A DNA stretch of 64,000 nt from Bradyrhizobiaceae bacterium (GTDB taxonomy: Bacteria; Pseudomonadota; Alphaproteobacteria; Rhizobiales; Xanthobacteraceae): positions 1-64,000 of the forward strand of contig CANKHA010000004.1 in assembly GCA_947481685.1 (NCBI GenBank). The letters are read 5' to 3'. The translations under genes and the position numbers were made by a program. The notes under the pieces are model-generated. The model did no database searches. It was given only the letters and a program-made list of their open reading frames with translations, and was not told where the DNA came from. Of the stretch, positions 39,309 to 48,357 are shown in pieces. The stretch's first letter is position 1, and every line of letters starts with the position of its first letter.

Positions 39309-42122
39309 CTACTGCCCCAGTCTTTCGAGCAATTGCGGCACGTGGACCTGGTCGGCCTTGTAGTTGCCAGTCAGCGTGTACATCACGATATTGACGCCAG
39401 CGCGGAAGGCGAATTCGCGCTGCCGTGGGTCACCGGGTGTCAGTGGCAACATAGGTTGCCCGTCCGGCCGCAGCGCCCATGCGCCCGCGAAATCGTTGGA
39501 TGTAATGATGATGGACGAGACGCCGTCACCTGCGCGGGCAGGGCGCTCGCCCTGGTCTTCATCGGCCGCGGGCAGCGCCTCGACCCAAAGCTTTCCGGTG
39601 GTATAGCGGCCGGGGAAGTCGCGGAGCAGGAAGAAAGTTTTGGTCAGCACATGATCGCTGGCGACAGGCTCAAGTTCCGGGATATCGAGCGATGAGAGAA
39701 TGTTCCGCAGGGTCATCGCGCCGGGTCCCGATGAACCTCCATCAGGCCCCGGCAAGGTTTCCAGTGCGTCTCGGGTATCGAACAGCACAGTACCGCCTTG
39801 CTTCATGTAAGCGTCCAGTCTTGCCATGGCTTGCGGCGTTGGCTTGGCGGCGGCCGGCACGATTGGCCAATAGATCAGCGGAAAAAAGGCAAGCTCATCG
39901 CGGCCTATTTCCAGGCCCATCGGTTCCCCTGCTTCAAGCGATGTACGCTGGGCCATGAACAGCGTGAGGCTTTCCAGGCCGATGCGGCTGATACGATCGA
40001 CCTCGGCGTCGCCGGTGATGACATAGGCGAGATGCGTTTGCGTCGATGCCTTTTTGGCGAAGTCGTCGTTCTGCGCGTAGGCCCGTGACGGCGCGCCAAG
40101 CGTGCCGGCAAGAAGTGCGATGGCGATCGCAGCGGCCGCCGGTTTGCGGCGTAACGTCAGCCGCGCAATCCCGCCTGCAAGCCAGAATACCAGCAGCGCA
40201 TCGAGCAGCAGCAGGCCGAGCGCAGTGAGCAGGATCGGACCGCGCAAATCCTGCGGCTCGCCGATGCGATATTGATCTCGCCGTGCGTTGAGTGGGGAGA
40301 AATCGAGCTTCGCCAGCCGGTCGGCAGGGCGCAGCGTGTTGATGGCGACCAGCGCTTCAGGCGTGCCGTAGAATCCCGGCGGATGCTCGGCGTCGGGCGG
40401 ATCGGAAAAATTCACGGGGATCGGACGCGCCGTCGGCGGCGGCGGCACGAAAGCGCCAAAACCGTCCAGCACGCGATTGGGCGGCACGACGTCGCGCGTT
40501 GCCTGCTTGTCGCCAACCTCGTTGTCGGCCGCTGCGGCATTGCCGGAGAGTGACACGATGCGCTTGAGCATATCGACGAATGCGCCGGACAGTGGAAGAT
40601 CCGACCAGCGCGTATCGGCAGTGACATGGAACAGCACGACCACGCCCTTGCCGCGGCGGGCAGCAGTCACCAGCGGCGTGCCGTCGGCAAGCGTGGCCCA
40701 GGTGTGTTCGGAAAGCTCAGCGTCCGGCTCCGCCAGGACCTGACGGGTAACGGTGACGTCTGTCGGTACGGCCATGCCGTTGAACGGGCCTTCGCGCGAA
40801 AAGGCGGACAGTTTCTGTGGTTGTTCCCAACTCAGGCTGCCGCCGAGGATGCGGCCGCCGCGCCGCAGCCGCACCGGCACGAGGTCGTCGTCCGACGCGG
40901 CCAGACGCGGCCCGGCAAAACGAACCAGCACGCCGCCGTCATCGATCCAGGTCGTTAGCTTTTCGCGCGCTTCGCCAGTGACGTTGCCGACGTCTGCAAG
41001 GATCATCATCGGCAGTTTCTGTTCGACGAACTGTGCGATTGCCTCGCCGGCGGAGGCGCTTTCCGGTTGCCGCACATCGGCGAACGGATTGAGCGCGCGC
41101 GAGAGGTAATAAGTCGAGGCGAGGAGGGGCGTTTGCGCCGTATCGCCTGTCGTGCTCGCGATCACGCCGATGGCGCGCCGCCGCCAGCGCTTGTCGAGCA
41201 GCTGAACTGCGCCAGACGAGCGCTGCGCTGCGATTTCGACGCGCGTGATGTCGTTGCGGATTTCCACCGGCATCTGGAATTCGGCATCGGTCTCCAGGTC
41301 GCCTGCCTTGAAGGTGTAGCGGGCCTCGCCCAGCGATAATCCTTTCAGGTCAAGCGCGCGCAGCGCGCCGGATTCTCCGCTGCCGGTTTCGGCCCGCAGA
41401 ACCTTTACCGTCATGACAGCTGCGGCGTTCTCCGCGGCGGCGAGGGCGTGCGCGGGCGACAAGCCGCCCTCGATCACGCTCAGTTTGCGCTGGCCAAGGA
41501 TGTGTGAAAGCCCTGCCACAAACTCTTTGCCCTGGCCGAGATCGATGCCATCGGACAGCCAGATCGTTTCCAGATCCGTGCCGGCCGTAGCGAAGCGTTC
41601 GATCATTGGCAGCGCATCGGCGCGTTGCGGTGCATGCGGCTTCGGCTTGAGTTGCCGCAGGCGTACCCGGGCAGTGCCGGCGGGCGCGATCGAAATATCG
41701 CGTGTGGTTTCCGAGAGCGGGATGAGCGCTACGCCACGGTTGTCATTCTCCGCCTGAACGATGATGTCTTCAGCAGCGCGCAGGCGCGCGTCCCAGGTCG
41801 AAGCCGCAGTCCAGCCATCGTCGATCAGCAGCGCGAGCGGCGTCGCGCTACCCGCAGTGGCGATGGATGGGTTCCACTGCGGTCCGGCGGCGGCGAAGAT
41901 CACCAGCGCCGCCAGCAACAGCCGCAGCAAGGTGAGCCACCACGGCGTGCGCGACGGGGTTTCTTCCTTCGGTGCGATGTCGAACAACATGCGCGTTGGC
42001 GGGAAATCGACCCGGCGCGGACGCGGCGGAATAAGCCGCAGCAGCCACCACAACACCGGCAGGCTCAACAGCCCGAGCAGCACCATCGGTTGGGCAAAGG
42101 CGAGGGGAAGTCCGGCGATCAT
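39309..42122 (-). CDS. BatA/DUF4159 domain membrane protein
   Basis: 937 residues. The N-terminus is the BatA-type membrane module (PVLWWLLRLIPPRPRRVDFPPTRMLFDIAPKEETPSRTPWWLTLLRLLLAALVIFAAAGP). A vWA-like region, a middle membrane helix (ILLTALGLLLLDALLVFWLAGGIA) and a C-terminal DUF4159 domain follow (LAYVITGDAEVDRISRIGLESLTLFMAQRTSLE..MARLDAYMKQGGTVLFDTRD). The start overlaps the DUF58 gene stop (ATGA). It may work with the MoxR chaperone on envelope proteins; unproven. Confidence 0.9.
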   Translation of the reverse strand: MIAGLPLAFAQPMVLLGLLSLPVLWWLLRLIPPRPRRVDFPPTRMLFDIAPKEETPSRTPWWLTLLRLLLAALVIFAAAGPQWNPSIATAGSATPLALLIDDGWTAASTWDARLRAAEDIIVQAENDNRGVALIPLSETTRDISIAPAGTARVRLRQLKPKPHAPQRADALPMIERFATAGTDLETIWLSDGIDLGQGKEFVAGLSHILGQRKLSVIEGGLSPAHALAAAENAAAVMTVKVLRAETGSGESGALRALDLKGLSLGEARYTFKAGDLETDAEFQMPVEIRNDITRVEIAAQRSSGAVQLLDKRWRRRAIGVIASTTGDTAQTPLLASTYYLSRALNPFADVRQPESASAGEAIAQFVEQKLPMMILADVGNVTGEAREKLTTWIDDGGVLVRFAGPRLAASDDDLVPVRLRRGGRILGGSLSWEQPQKLSAFSREGPFNGMAVPTDVTVTRQVLAEPDAELSEHTWATLADGTPLVTAARRGKGVVVLFHVTADTRWSDLPLSGAFVDMLKRIVSLSGNAAAADNEVGDKQATRDVVPPNRVLDGFGAFVPPPPTARPIPVNFSDPPDAEHPPGFYGTPEALVAINTLRPADRLAKLDFSPLNARRDQYRIGEPQDLRGPILLTALGLLLLDALLVFWLAGGIARLTLRRKPAAAAIAIALLAGTLGAPSRAYAQNDDFAKKASTQTHLAYVITGDAEVDRISRIGLESLTLFMAQRTSLEAGEPMGLEIGRDELAFFPLIYWPIVPAAAKPTPQAMARLDAYMKQGGTVLFDTRDALETLPGPDGGSSGPGAMTLRNILSSLDIPELEPVASDHVLTKTFFLLRDFPGRYTTGKLWVEALPAADEDQGERPARAGDGVSSIIITSNDFAGAWALRPDGQPMLPLTPGDPRQREFAFRAGVNIVMYTLTGNYKADQVHVPQLLERLGQ

Positions 42123-43051
42123 GCCGACCTCGCGCGTGACCAGCGGTTGGCGCCGCCGTCACCCATGCGCGCATGCAACGCCAGCAACAATTCGCTTGCA
42201 GGCCGGTCGGTCCGGTGAACGGCGAAGCTCCAGCCGAGACGATCGGTCTCTGCGCGGATTTCTGCGCGGTGTCGCTCGATGCGCTTGCCATAGTCGATGC
42301 GCCAGGTTTCCGCGCGTCCCGCAGTGATGGTGCCTGCGCCTTCCGGCTCGACGAATTCGATGCGTCCCGAATACGGGAATGTTTCTTCCGCCGGATCCAC
42401 GGTCTGAACCACATGCCCGTGGGCGCCATTGGCCGAAAGCTGCGCGATCGAAGCACGCACATCGCCAATCGGGCTCCACAGATCCGAGAGCATTACGACT
42501 TCAGCGAGCGGCGAAGGCGCGAATGAAGGCGGCAGACTCGTACGCATGCCGGCATCGTGAAGCACTGCCTGCGCGATCTTGTCGATGATGTTGCGACTTG
42601 CAGTCGGTCGGATCAGCCCGGGAATCCCGACGCGTTCGCCGCCTTCCACCAATATTTCGGCAAGCGCGAAGGCGACGACCATCACGCGTTCAAGCTTGGT
42701 ATCGTTGGCGAGGTGCGAAACGAAATTCATGGAAGGCGAGCGGTCCGGCCAGAGCCAGACGGTATGCGCCGCTTCCCACTCGCGTTCGCGCACGTACAGA
42801 TGATCGTCGCGCGCGGAACGCCGCCAATCGACCCGATGCGCGGGTTCACCGGAAACGAAACGGCGGTACTGCCAGAAATTCTCTCCCGACCCTGCGCGCC
42901 TGCGGCCATGCAGGCCATGGATTACAGTCGCCGCAATCCGGCGCGCTTCAAGGATGAGCCGCGGCATCGCGGAAGCCAGCGTCCGGCCGTGTGCGGTTGC
43001 CCGATTGACCGTCGCAACTTCCTGCTCGCTCAGCCTGGGGTCGAGCGCCAT
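42119..43051 (-). CDS. DUF58 domain protein
   Basis: 310 residues. The DUF58 core is clear: GSGENFWQYRRFVSGEPAHRVDWRRSARDDHLYVREREWEAAHTVWLWPDRSPSM, then a vWA-like fold with a partial metal site (DRSPSM). DUF58 proteins accompany MoxR ATPases and are thought to be substrate adaptors. It starts six bases after moxR ends and overlaps the next gene. Confidence 0.92.
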   Translation of the reverse strand: MALDPRLSEQEVATVNRATAHGRTLASAMPRLILEARRIAATVIHGLHGRRRAGSGENFWQYRRFVSGEPAHRVDWRRSARDDHLYVREREWEAAHTVWLWPDRSPSMNFVSHLANDTKLERVMVVAFALAEILVEGGERVGIPGLIRPTASRNIIDKIAQAVLHDAGMRTSLPPSFAPSPLAEVVMLSDLWSPIGDVRASIAQLSANGAHGHVVQTVDPAEETFPYSGRIEFVEPEGAGTITAGRAETWRIDYGKRIERHRAEIRAETDRLGWSFAVHRTDRPASELLLALHARMGDGGANRWSRARSA

Positions 43052-43057
43052 GCGGCG

Positions 43058-44068
43058 TTATCCGAGCCGTGCTTTGAGGCGGCCGATCACGGCCTGGATA
43101 GTTTCGCCTTCCGCGCGCGCGGCGAAGGTCAGCTGCATGCGGTGCTTCAGCACGGGATCGGCGAGTGCGATCACGTCGTCGATCGAGGGTGCGTAACGCC
43201 CTTGCAGCAGCGCGCGGGCGCGCACGGCCAGCATCAGCGCCTGGCTGGCGCGCGGGCCAGGACCCCATGCGATCAACTTGCCGATGTCGCCGGCTTCCGG
43301 ACCGGGACGTGCGGAGCGCACCAGCGACAGGATGGCTTCCACCACCGACTCTCCCACCGGCAGGCGGCGGACGAGACGTTGCGCGGCCATGAGATCGTCG
43401 GCGGTCATCGCAGCGGTCACGCGTGTTTCTTCAGCGCCAGTCGTTTCGAACAGAATGCGCCGCTCGGCGAGGCGATCGGGATAATCGACGTCGATCTCCA
43501 TCAGGAAGCGGTCGAGCTGCGCTTCCGGCAGAGGATAGGTGCCTTCCTGTTCCAGCGGGTTCTGCGTTGCCAGAACATGGAAGGGGCGCGGCAGGTCGTG
43601 TCGTGCGCCGGCGACCGTGATGTGTTGTTCCTGCATCGCCTGCAGCAACGCCGATTGCGTGCGCGGGCTGGCGCGGTTGATTTCGTCAGCCATCAGGAGT
43701 TGCGCGAAGATCGGGCCGGAGATGAAGCGGAAGCTGCGTGCGCCGTTCGCACCTTCCTCCAGGACTTCCGCGCCCAAAATATCGGACGGCATCAGGTCGG
43801 GGGTGAACTGCACACGGCGGGCGTCGAGACCGAGCGCCGTCCCCATCGTTTCGACCAGCTTTGTCTTGGCGAGGCCTGGCACGCCGACAAGGAGGGCGTG
43901 ACCGCCGGAGAGCACGGTCACCAGCGCGCTGTCGATCACGCCTTCTTGTCCGAAGATGACGGCCCCGATGGCGGTTCTGGCGGCCCGGATATGGACCGCA
44001 CTCGACTCGGCAGCCCGTACGATCATGTCTTCGAGTTTTTCCGCGCCTTCTTCGTTTGCCACAGCCAT
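43058..44068 (-). CDS. MoxR family AAA+ ATPase
   Basis: 336 residues. Walker A in the MoxR form GVPGLAKTKLVE, Walker B LLMADEINRASPRTQSALLQAMQE, then FHVLATQNPLEQEGTYPLPEAQLDRFLMEI, all family hallmarks. MoxR proteins act as chaperones that help assemble or metal-load partner complexes. First gene of the four-gene operon and divergent from the DUF1285 gene. Confidence 0.95.
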   Translation of the reverse strand: MAVANEEGAEKLEDMIVRAAESSAVHIRAARTAIGAVIFGQEGVIDSALVTVLSGGHALLVGVPGLAKTKLVETMGTALGLDARRVQFTPDLMPSDILGAEVLEEGANGARSFRFISGPIFAQLLMADEINRASPRTQSALLQAMQEQHITVAGARHDLPRPFHVLATQNPLEQEGTYPLPEAQLDRFLMEIDVDYPDRLAERRILFETTGAEETRVTAAMTADDLMAAQRLVRRLPVGESVVEAILSLVRSARPGPEAGDIGKLIAWGPGPRASQALMLAVRARALLQGRYAPSIDDVIALADPVLKHRMQLTFAARAEGETIQAVIGRLKARLG

Positions 44069-44204
44069 AAAGCCGCTCCTCAGTATCGCGTTGGAAACGC
44101 TTGATTCCGTGCGTTACCCCGAGCTTACGCTATCTTTTGCCCGGGGCACCATGGATCGCCATCCCGATATGGACCGGCTGGCCTGCAAATACGTAGGATA
44201 AACC

Positions 44205-44798
44205 ATGGCGAACCAAGGGCAGGCTGGCGGGATCGATGCAATCGCCGACGTGGCGAAGCGCGAAAGCGGCAAAGGACCGCCGCCGGTGCATCTGTGGAAC
44301 CCGCCATTTTGCGGCGATATCGACATGCGGATCGCCTTGGACGGTACCTAGTTTTACATGAAAACGCCGATCGGACGACCCGCGCTGGTGAAGCTGTTTG
44401 CCTCGATTCTGAAGCGGGAAGACGGCAAATACTTTCTTGTAACGCCGGTGGAAAAGGTTGGGATTGTCGTGGAAGACGCGCCGTTTCTGGCGGTCGAAAT
44501 GCGGGTGGCGGAAACGGACGGCACGCGGGTGCTCAGTTTCCGGACGAACGTGGACGACCTTGTGACCTGTGGACCGGAGCATGCATTGCGCTTTGACCCT
44601 GAAACCGCCACGGACGGGCTGAAGCCTTATCTGCATGTGCGCCGCGATTTGTGGGCCAAGGTGACGCGCTCGTTGTTCTATGACCTTGTTGCGCTTGGTG
44701 AGGAACGGGACGTCGATGGCCGCCGCATGTTCGGTGTGGTCTCTAACAACGCATTCTTTGCCATGGCGCCGGCGGACACGCTGCGGGAATTTGCCTGA
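44205..44798 (+). pseudogene. DUF1285 protein, interrupted by one TAG
   Basis: From the ATG at 44205 the frame encodes MANQGQAGGIDAIADVAKRE..PVHLWNPPFCGDIDMRIALDGT, then TAG at 44349-44351, then FYMKTPIGRPALVKLFASILKREDGKYFLVTPVEKVGIVVEDAPFL to the end in the same frame. The family reads DGTWFY at this point, so the codon was almost surely TGG. Total 198 codons, the normal DUF1285 size. An ATG at 44358 could start a shortened protein lacking the first 51 residues. TGATG overlap with the next gene. Confidence 0.85.
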
Positions 44799-45433
44799 TG
44801 CCGCTGGACGATTTTTTTGAGCGCGCACGGGCGCAGCTTGCCTTCACCGAGCTGCGTTCGTTGAGCGATCCTGCGGTAGTGCCCGACAAAGGCGATCACG
44901 AGCTGAACGCGGAGATGAAGGCTCTGTGGTCGGTGCGCCCCATCCGTCCCGCCGCCGTGCTGGTGGCGGTGGTGGACCGTCCTGAGCCCACCGTCATTTT
45001 GACGCAGCGCTCCGCGCATTTGCCGCAGCACCCGGGACAGATTTCGTTTCCCGGGGGCAAGATCGAATCCACCGATGAGACGCCGCTGGCCGCGGCCTTG
45101 CGCGAGGCGGAAGAGGAGGTTGGTCTCGATGCACGCTTCGTCGATCCGATCGGTTATCTCGATCTTTATATGACCACCCAGGGCTTTCGCATCGTGCCGG
45201 CTGTGGCGCGGATAGCGCCTGATTACAGTCTCACGCTCAATCCCTCCGAAGTGGATGAGGCGTTTGAAGTGCCTCTAAGATTCCTGATGGAACCGGCAAA
45301 CCACCAGAAGCACAGCCGCGATTGGGAAGGCATCAAGCGCTACTATTTCGAAATTCCCTTCGAGCAGCGGCGCATCTGGGGCGTGACCGCGGGCATCTTG
45401 CGCAACCTTTATGAGAAGCTTTACGCGCGGTGA
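44798..45433 (+). CDS. NUDIX CoA pyrophosphatase-like protein
   Basis: 211 residues. It contains TQRSAHLPQHPGQISFPGGKIESTDETPLAAALREAEEEVGLD, combining the CoA-pyrophosphatase signature LLTxRSxxMRxHxGQVAFPGG-like segment with an intact NUDIX box. It is thought to cleave CoA or its derivatives. It starts on the DUF1285 stop codon and belongs to the DUF1285-NUDIX-DUF6111-CCA group conserved in this order. Confidence 0.93.
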   Translation: MPLDDFFERARAQLAFTELRSLSDPAVVPDKGDHELNAEMKALWSVRPIRPAAVLVAVVDRPEPTVILTQRSAHLPQHPGQISFPGGKIESTDETPLAAALREAEEEVGLDARFVDPIGYLDLYMTTQGFRIVPAVARIAPDYSLTLNPSEVDEAFEVPLRFLMEPANHQKHSRDWEGIKRYYFEIPFEQRRIWGVTAGILRNLYEKLYAR

Positions 45434-45508
45434 TGGCCGTCGGATGCATACTCATGCGCCCCGCAATCGGCTAAGGTCTCCGGAATCAAAAAACATAAGA
45501 GAGTGGGA

Positions 45509-45772
45509 ATGATCCGGCCGATCCTTACAGAGCTATTGCTTTTTCTGGCGCCGTTCGCCGCCTACGCGTTTCTGCTGTGGGCGAAGAATCACGGCGTGTT
45601 CGATCCGGAATCGTGGCCGCTCCGCATTGTCGTCGGTCTCACCGTCGCTGCACTCTTGCTGGTGGGCGCCAGTGCGGTCATCACGGCGCAGGTTTCCGGC
45701 GCGCCTCCGGGCTCCACCTATGTGCCGGCGCATGTTGAAAACGGCCACCTTGTGCCAGGGACTCAGCAGTGA
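45509..45772 (+). CDS. Small membrane protein, DUF6111 type
   Basis: 87 residues from the ATG at 45509. Two membrane helices: ILTELLLFLAPFAAYAFLLWA and PLRIVVGLTVAALLLVGASAVI, then a polar tail with GAPPGSTYVPAHVENGHLVPG, typical of this small family. Function unknown. The TGA stop overlaps the GTG start of the CCA-adding enzyme gene. Confidence 0.85.
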   Translation: MIRPILTELLLFLAPFAAYAFLLWAKNHGVFDPESWPLRIVVGLTVAALLLVGASAVITAQVSGAPPGSTYVPAHVENGHLVPGTQQ

Positions 45773-47022
45773 ACGATACCGGCCGCACCGATCGCCGCTT
45801 GCAGAATGCGGATTGGTTGCTTCACAGCGCGCTGACCCGCTTGCTCGACATCCTGTCCAGGGATGGCGAAGAAGCACGTGTGGCCGGGGGCGCGGTGCGC
45901 AATGCGCTGATCGGTTTGCCGCCCGGTGACATCGACGTTGCGACCACCGCACTTCCGGAAGAGGTGACACGCCGCGTGACGGGTGCGGGATTCAAGGCGG
46001 TGCCGACGGGGATCGAGCACGGCACCATCACCGTCGTGGCCGCGGGCGTGCCGTTTGAGGTGACCACGTTGCGCGAAGACGTGGAAACGTTTGGCCGCAA
46101 GGCGACCGTGCGCTTCGGCCGGAACTGGAAAACAGATGCTGAGCGCCGCGACTTCACGATGAATGCGATGTCGGCGACCGCGGACGGCGTTGTCTATGAT
46201 TACGGTGGCGGCCTGGCCGATCTTGAAGCGCGGCGTGTGCGCTTTTTTGGCGATCCGGCGCGACGCATCGCTGAGGATTATCTGCGCATCCTGCGTTTCT
46301 TCCGTTTCCACGCTGCTTACGGCGCAGGCACGCCGGATGCCGAGGGGTTACGCGCCTGCATCGCGGGACGCGACGGGCTTGAAAGCTTGTCGCGCGAACG
46401 CGTGCGGATGGAATTGGTGAAGCTGCTGGTAGCGAAGGCCGCCGTGCCGACACTGATCGTGATGGCGGAAGCAGGGTTGCTTGTGCAACTCATCGGCGGC
46501 GTGCCGCTGATCGAGCACGTCGCGCGCCTGGCGGAGATCGAAGCCGGGCTCGGCCTTCCGGCAGATCCGATCCGCCGCCTTGCGGCATTGAATGTGCTCA
46601 TTGACGAGGATGGCGAACGGCTGGCCCAGCGGCTGCGGCTCGCCAACGTCGAGCAGACGCGGCTGATCTCGATGGGCGCCGGGTGGTGGCATGTTTCACC
46701 GGCTGCGGGCGAAGCCGCCGCGCGCGCCTGGCTCTACCGCATCGGGCCGCAGCATTTTTCCGATCGGGTATTGTTGGCCTGGGCACGTTCCCCGGCAAAA
46801 ACCGATAGTGACGCCTGGCGCGAGCTGGCGATGCTGCCGCAGCGCTGGACCGCTCCCGTCTTTCCGCTGAAGGCAGCAGACTTGATGCAGCGGGGCCTGG
46901 AAAAGGGGCCTGCGCTTGGCGTAGCCCTGCGTGCTGCGGAAGAAGCCTGGATTGCGGCCGATTTTCCCGCCGATAATGAAACCATCGGCCGGATCGCGAC
47001 GAATGCGCTGAAGTCCGGCTAA
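45769..47022 (+). CDS. cca: CCA tRNA nucleotidyltransferase
   Basis: 417 residues. Class II nucleotidyltransferase head: VAGGAVRNALIGLPPGDIDVATTALPEEV with the two metal-binding aspartates, the template segment RRDFTMNAMS, and EDYLRILRFFRFHAAYG; a long helical tRNA-binding part follows. It builds or repairs the 3' CCA of tRNAs. GTG start overlapping the previous stop. Firm. Confidence 0.95.
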   Translation: MNDTGRTDRRLQNADWLLHSALTRLLDILSRDGEEARVAGGAVRNALIGLPPGDIDVATTALPEEVTRRVTGAGFKAVPTGIEHGTITVVAAGVPFEVTTLREDVETFGRKATVRFGRNWKTDAERRDFTMNAMSATADGVVYDYGGGLADLEARRVRFFGDPARRIAEDYLRILRFFRFHAAYGAGTPDAEGLRACIAGRDGLESLSRERVRMELVKLLVAKAAVPTLIVMAEAGLLVQLIGGVPLIEHVARLAEIEAGLGLPADPIRRLAALNVLIDEDGERLAQRLRLANVEQTRLISMGAGWWHVSPAAGEAAARAWLYRIGPQHFSDRVLLAWARSPAKTDSDAWRELAMLPQRWTAPVFPLKAADLMQRGLEKGPALGVALRAAEEAWIAADFPADNETIGRIATNALKSG

Positions 47023-47037
47023 GCGGCGGGGGCTTTG

Positions 47038-47580
47038 ATGTTTGCAAGATTGTGGGAAAAATCAGCCGCCTTTCTCGTCGGTGGCATTCTGGGGACGGCG
47101 CTTGGCGTCGCGCTTGGCTTTTTCTTCTTTCCTTATGTGTTTCCGCCACCGCCTGCGACCGAGCAACTCACGCAGGCGGATCTGGTGCCGGTCCCGATGC
47201 AGGATAGTTCAGCGCCGATTGCCAAACCTGCGGCGACCGGCGCCTTTATCCATGCCAACACATCCGACCCGGTGCACTGGGGCAAGGGCAGGGTCAGCGT
47301 TTATCAGCACGCTGTGTTCCTGGAGCCCGATTTTGAAGTCGGGCCCGGCCCGGCTTTCCATGTCTATCTTGTGCCCAAGGCATCAATTCGGTCATCATCG
47401 GACATGAAGGACGTCATGTATGTCGATCTCGGCCGTTTGCGTTCCTTCAAGGGCAGCCAGCGCTATCAAATTCCCGACGGCGTTAATCTCAAGGATTATC
47501 CTAGCGTGATCATCTGGTGCCAGCGCTTCAGCGTGCTGATCTCGCCTGCTGATCTCATCGTCGAGCAGGCCACCAACTAG
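47038..47580 (+). CDS. DM13 domain protein, membrane-anchored
   Basis: 180 residues: an N-terminal membrane anchor (AAFLVGGILGTALGVALGFFFFPYVF), a Pro-rich linker, then a DM13 domain (HWGKGRVSVYQHAVFLEPDFEVGPGPAFHVYLVPKASI..VDLGRLRSFKGSQRYQIPDGVNLKDYPSVIIWCQRFSVLISPADL) with the conserved Cys-containing IIWCQ. DM13 is proposed to take part in electron transfer. The next gene starts directly on the base after its stop. Confidence 0.87.
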   Translation: MFARLWEKSAAFLVGGILGTALGVALGFFFFPYVFPPPPATEQLTQADLVPVPMQDSSAPIAKPAATGAFIHANTSDPVHWGKGRVSVYQHAVFLEPDFEVGPGPAFHVYLVPKASIRSSSDMKDVMYVDLGRLRSFKGSQRYQIPDGVNLKDYPSVIIWCQRFSVLISPADLIVEQATN

Positions 47581-48342
47581 ATGGATTTGACGCAAGGCTT
47601 CGCCGATGTCTCGATCTATCAGTTGATCCTGGTTTCAGCGGTCGCCTTGTTTTCTTCCGTCGTCGGCGGCGTCACCGGTTATGGCAACAGTGTATTGCTG
47701 CCGCTTGTGCTGGTGCCGCTCATCGGAGCTGAGCCGGTAGTCCCGATCGTCAGCATCTCCGGCCTGTTCAACAACATGACCAGAATCGTTGCCTTTCGGT
47801 CCTTTACCGATTGGAAACGCGCCCTGATCGTCATCTTGGGTGCGATCGTGACCACTGCGCTCGGTGCTTTTACCTATACCAAGCTCACCAGCGCCGGCGT
47901 TCTCGTCGTGATCGGGACGATGCTGGTGCTCAGCGTGCCGCTTCGCCGCCTGCTGTTGCATCTGGAAATCCGCCTTCGCAGCGGGGGCCTGGCAGTCGGC
48001 GCCGCCGGATTTGGTTTTATCAGCGGCGGCACCACCGGCTCGGGCGTTATCCTGCTGTCGTTGCTGATGGCTTCCGGGCTGACCGGCGCGCAAGTGATTG
48101 CGACGGACGCCGTCATATCGTTCGCTCTTTCGGTGACGAAGATGAGCGTCTTCTGGGCCTCCGGCGCGTTGACAGTTCAGGTTGTCGCCTTCGGCCTCCT
48201 CATCGGAATGGTGGGAATTCCCGCAGCATTTCTCGCGCGGGCCTTTGTCGCGCGGCTGCCGGTGCATGTACACACCAGCATTCTCGATGCGATTGTGGTT
48301 GTCGGCGGCATTGCGATGATCGCCAGCGCTTTCAGGCAATAG
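47581..48342 (+). CDS. TauE/SafE family membrane permease, copy 1
   Basis: 253 residues with about seven to eight membrane helices; TauE/SafE repeats show as GGVTGYGNSVLLPLVLVPLIGAEPVVPIVSISGLFNN and the second-half GGTTGSGVILLSLLMASGLTGAQVIATDAVI. The family exports sulfite or organosulfonates; the substrate here is not known. It begins immediately after the DM13 stop (TAGATG), indicating coupling. A paralogue of the same length follows after 15 bases. Confidence 0.92.
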   Translation: MDLTQGFADVSIYQLILVSAVALFSSVVGGVTGYGNSVLLPLVLVPLIGAEPVVPIVSISGLFNNMTRIVAFRSFTDWKRALIVILGAIVTTALGAFTYTKLTSAGVLVVIGTMLVLSVPLRRLLLHLEIRLRSGGLAVGAAGFGFISGGTTGSGVILLSLLMASGLTGAQVIATDAVISFALSVTKMSVFWASGALTVQVVAFGLLIGMVGIPAAFLARAFVARLPVHVHTSILDAIVVVGGIAMIASAFRQ

Positions 48343-48357
48343 GGAGACGATCGGCAG

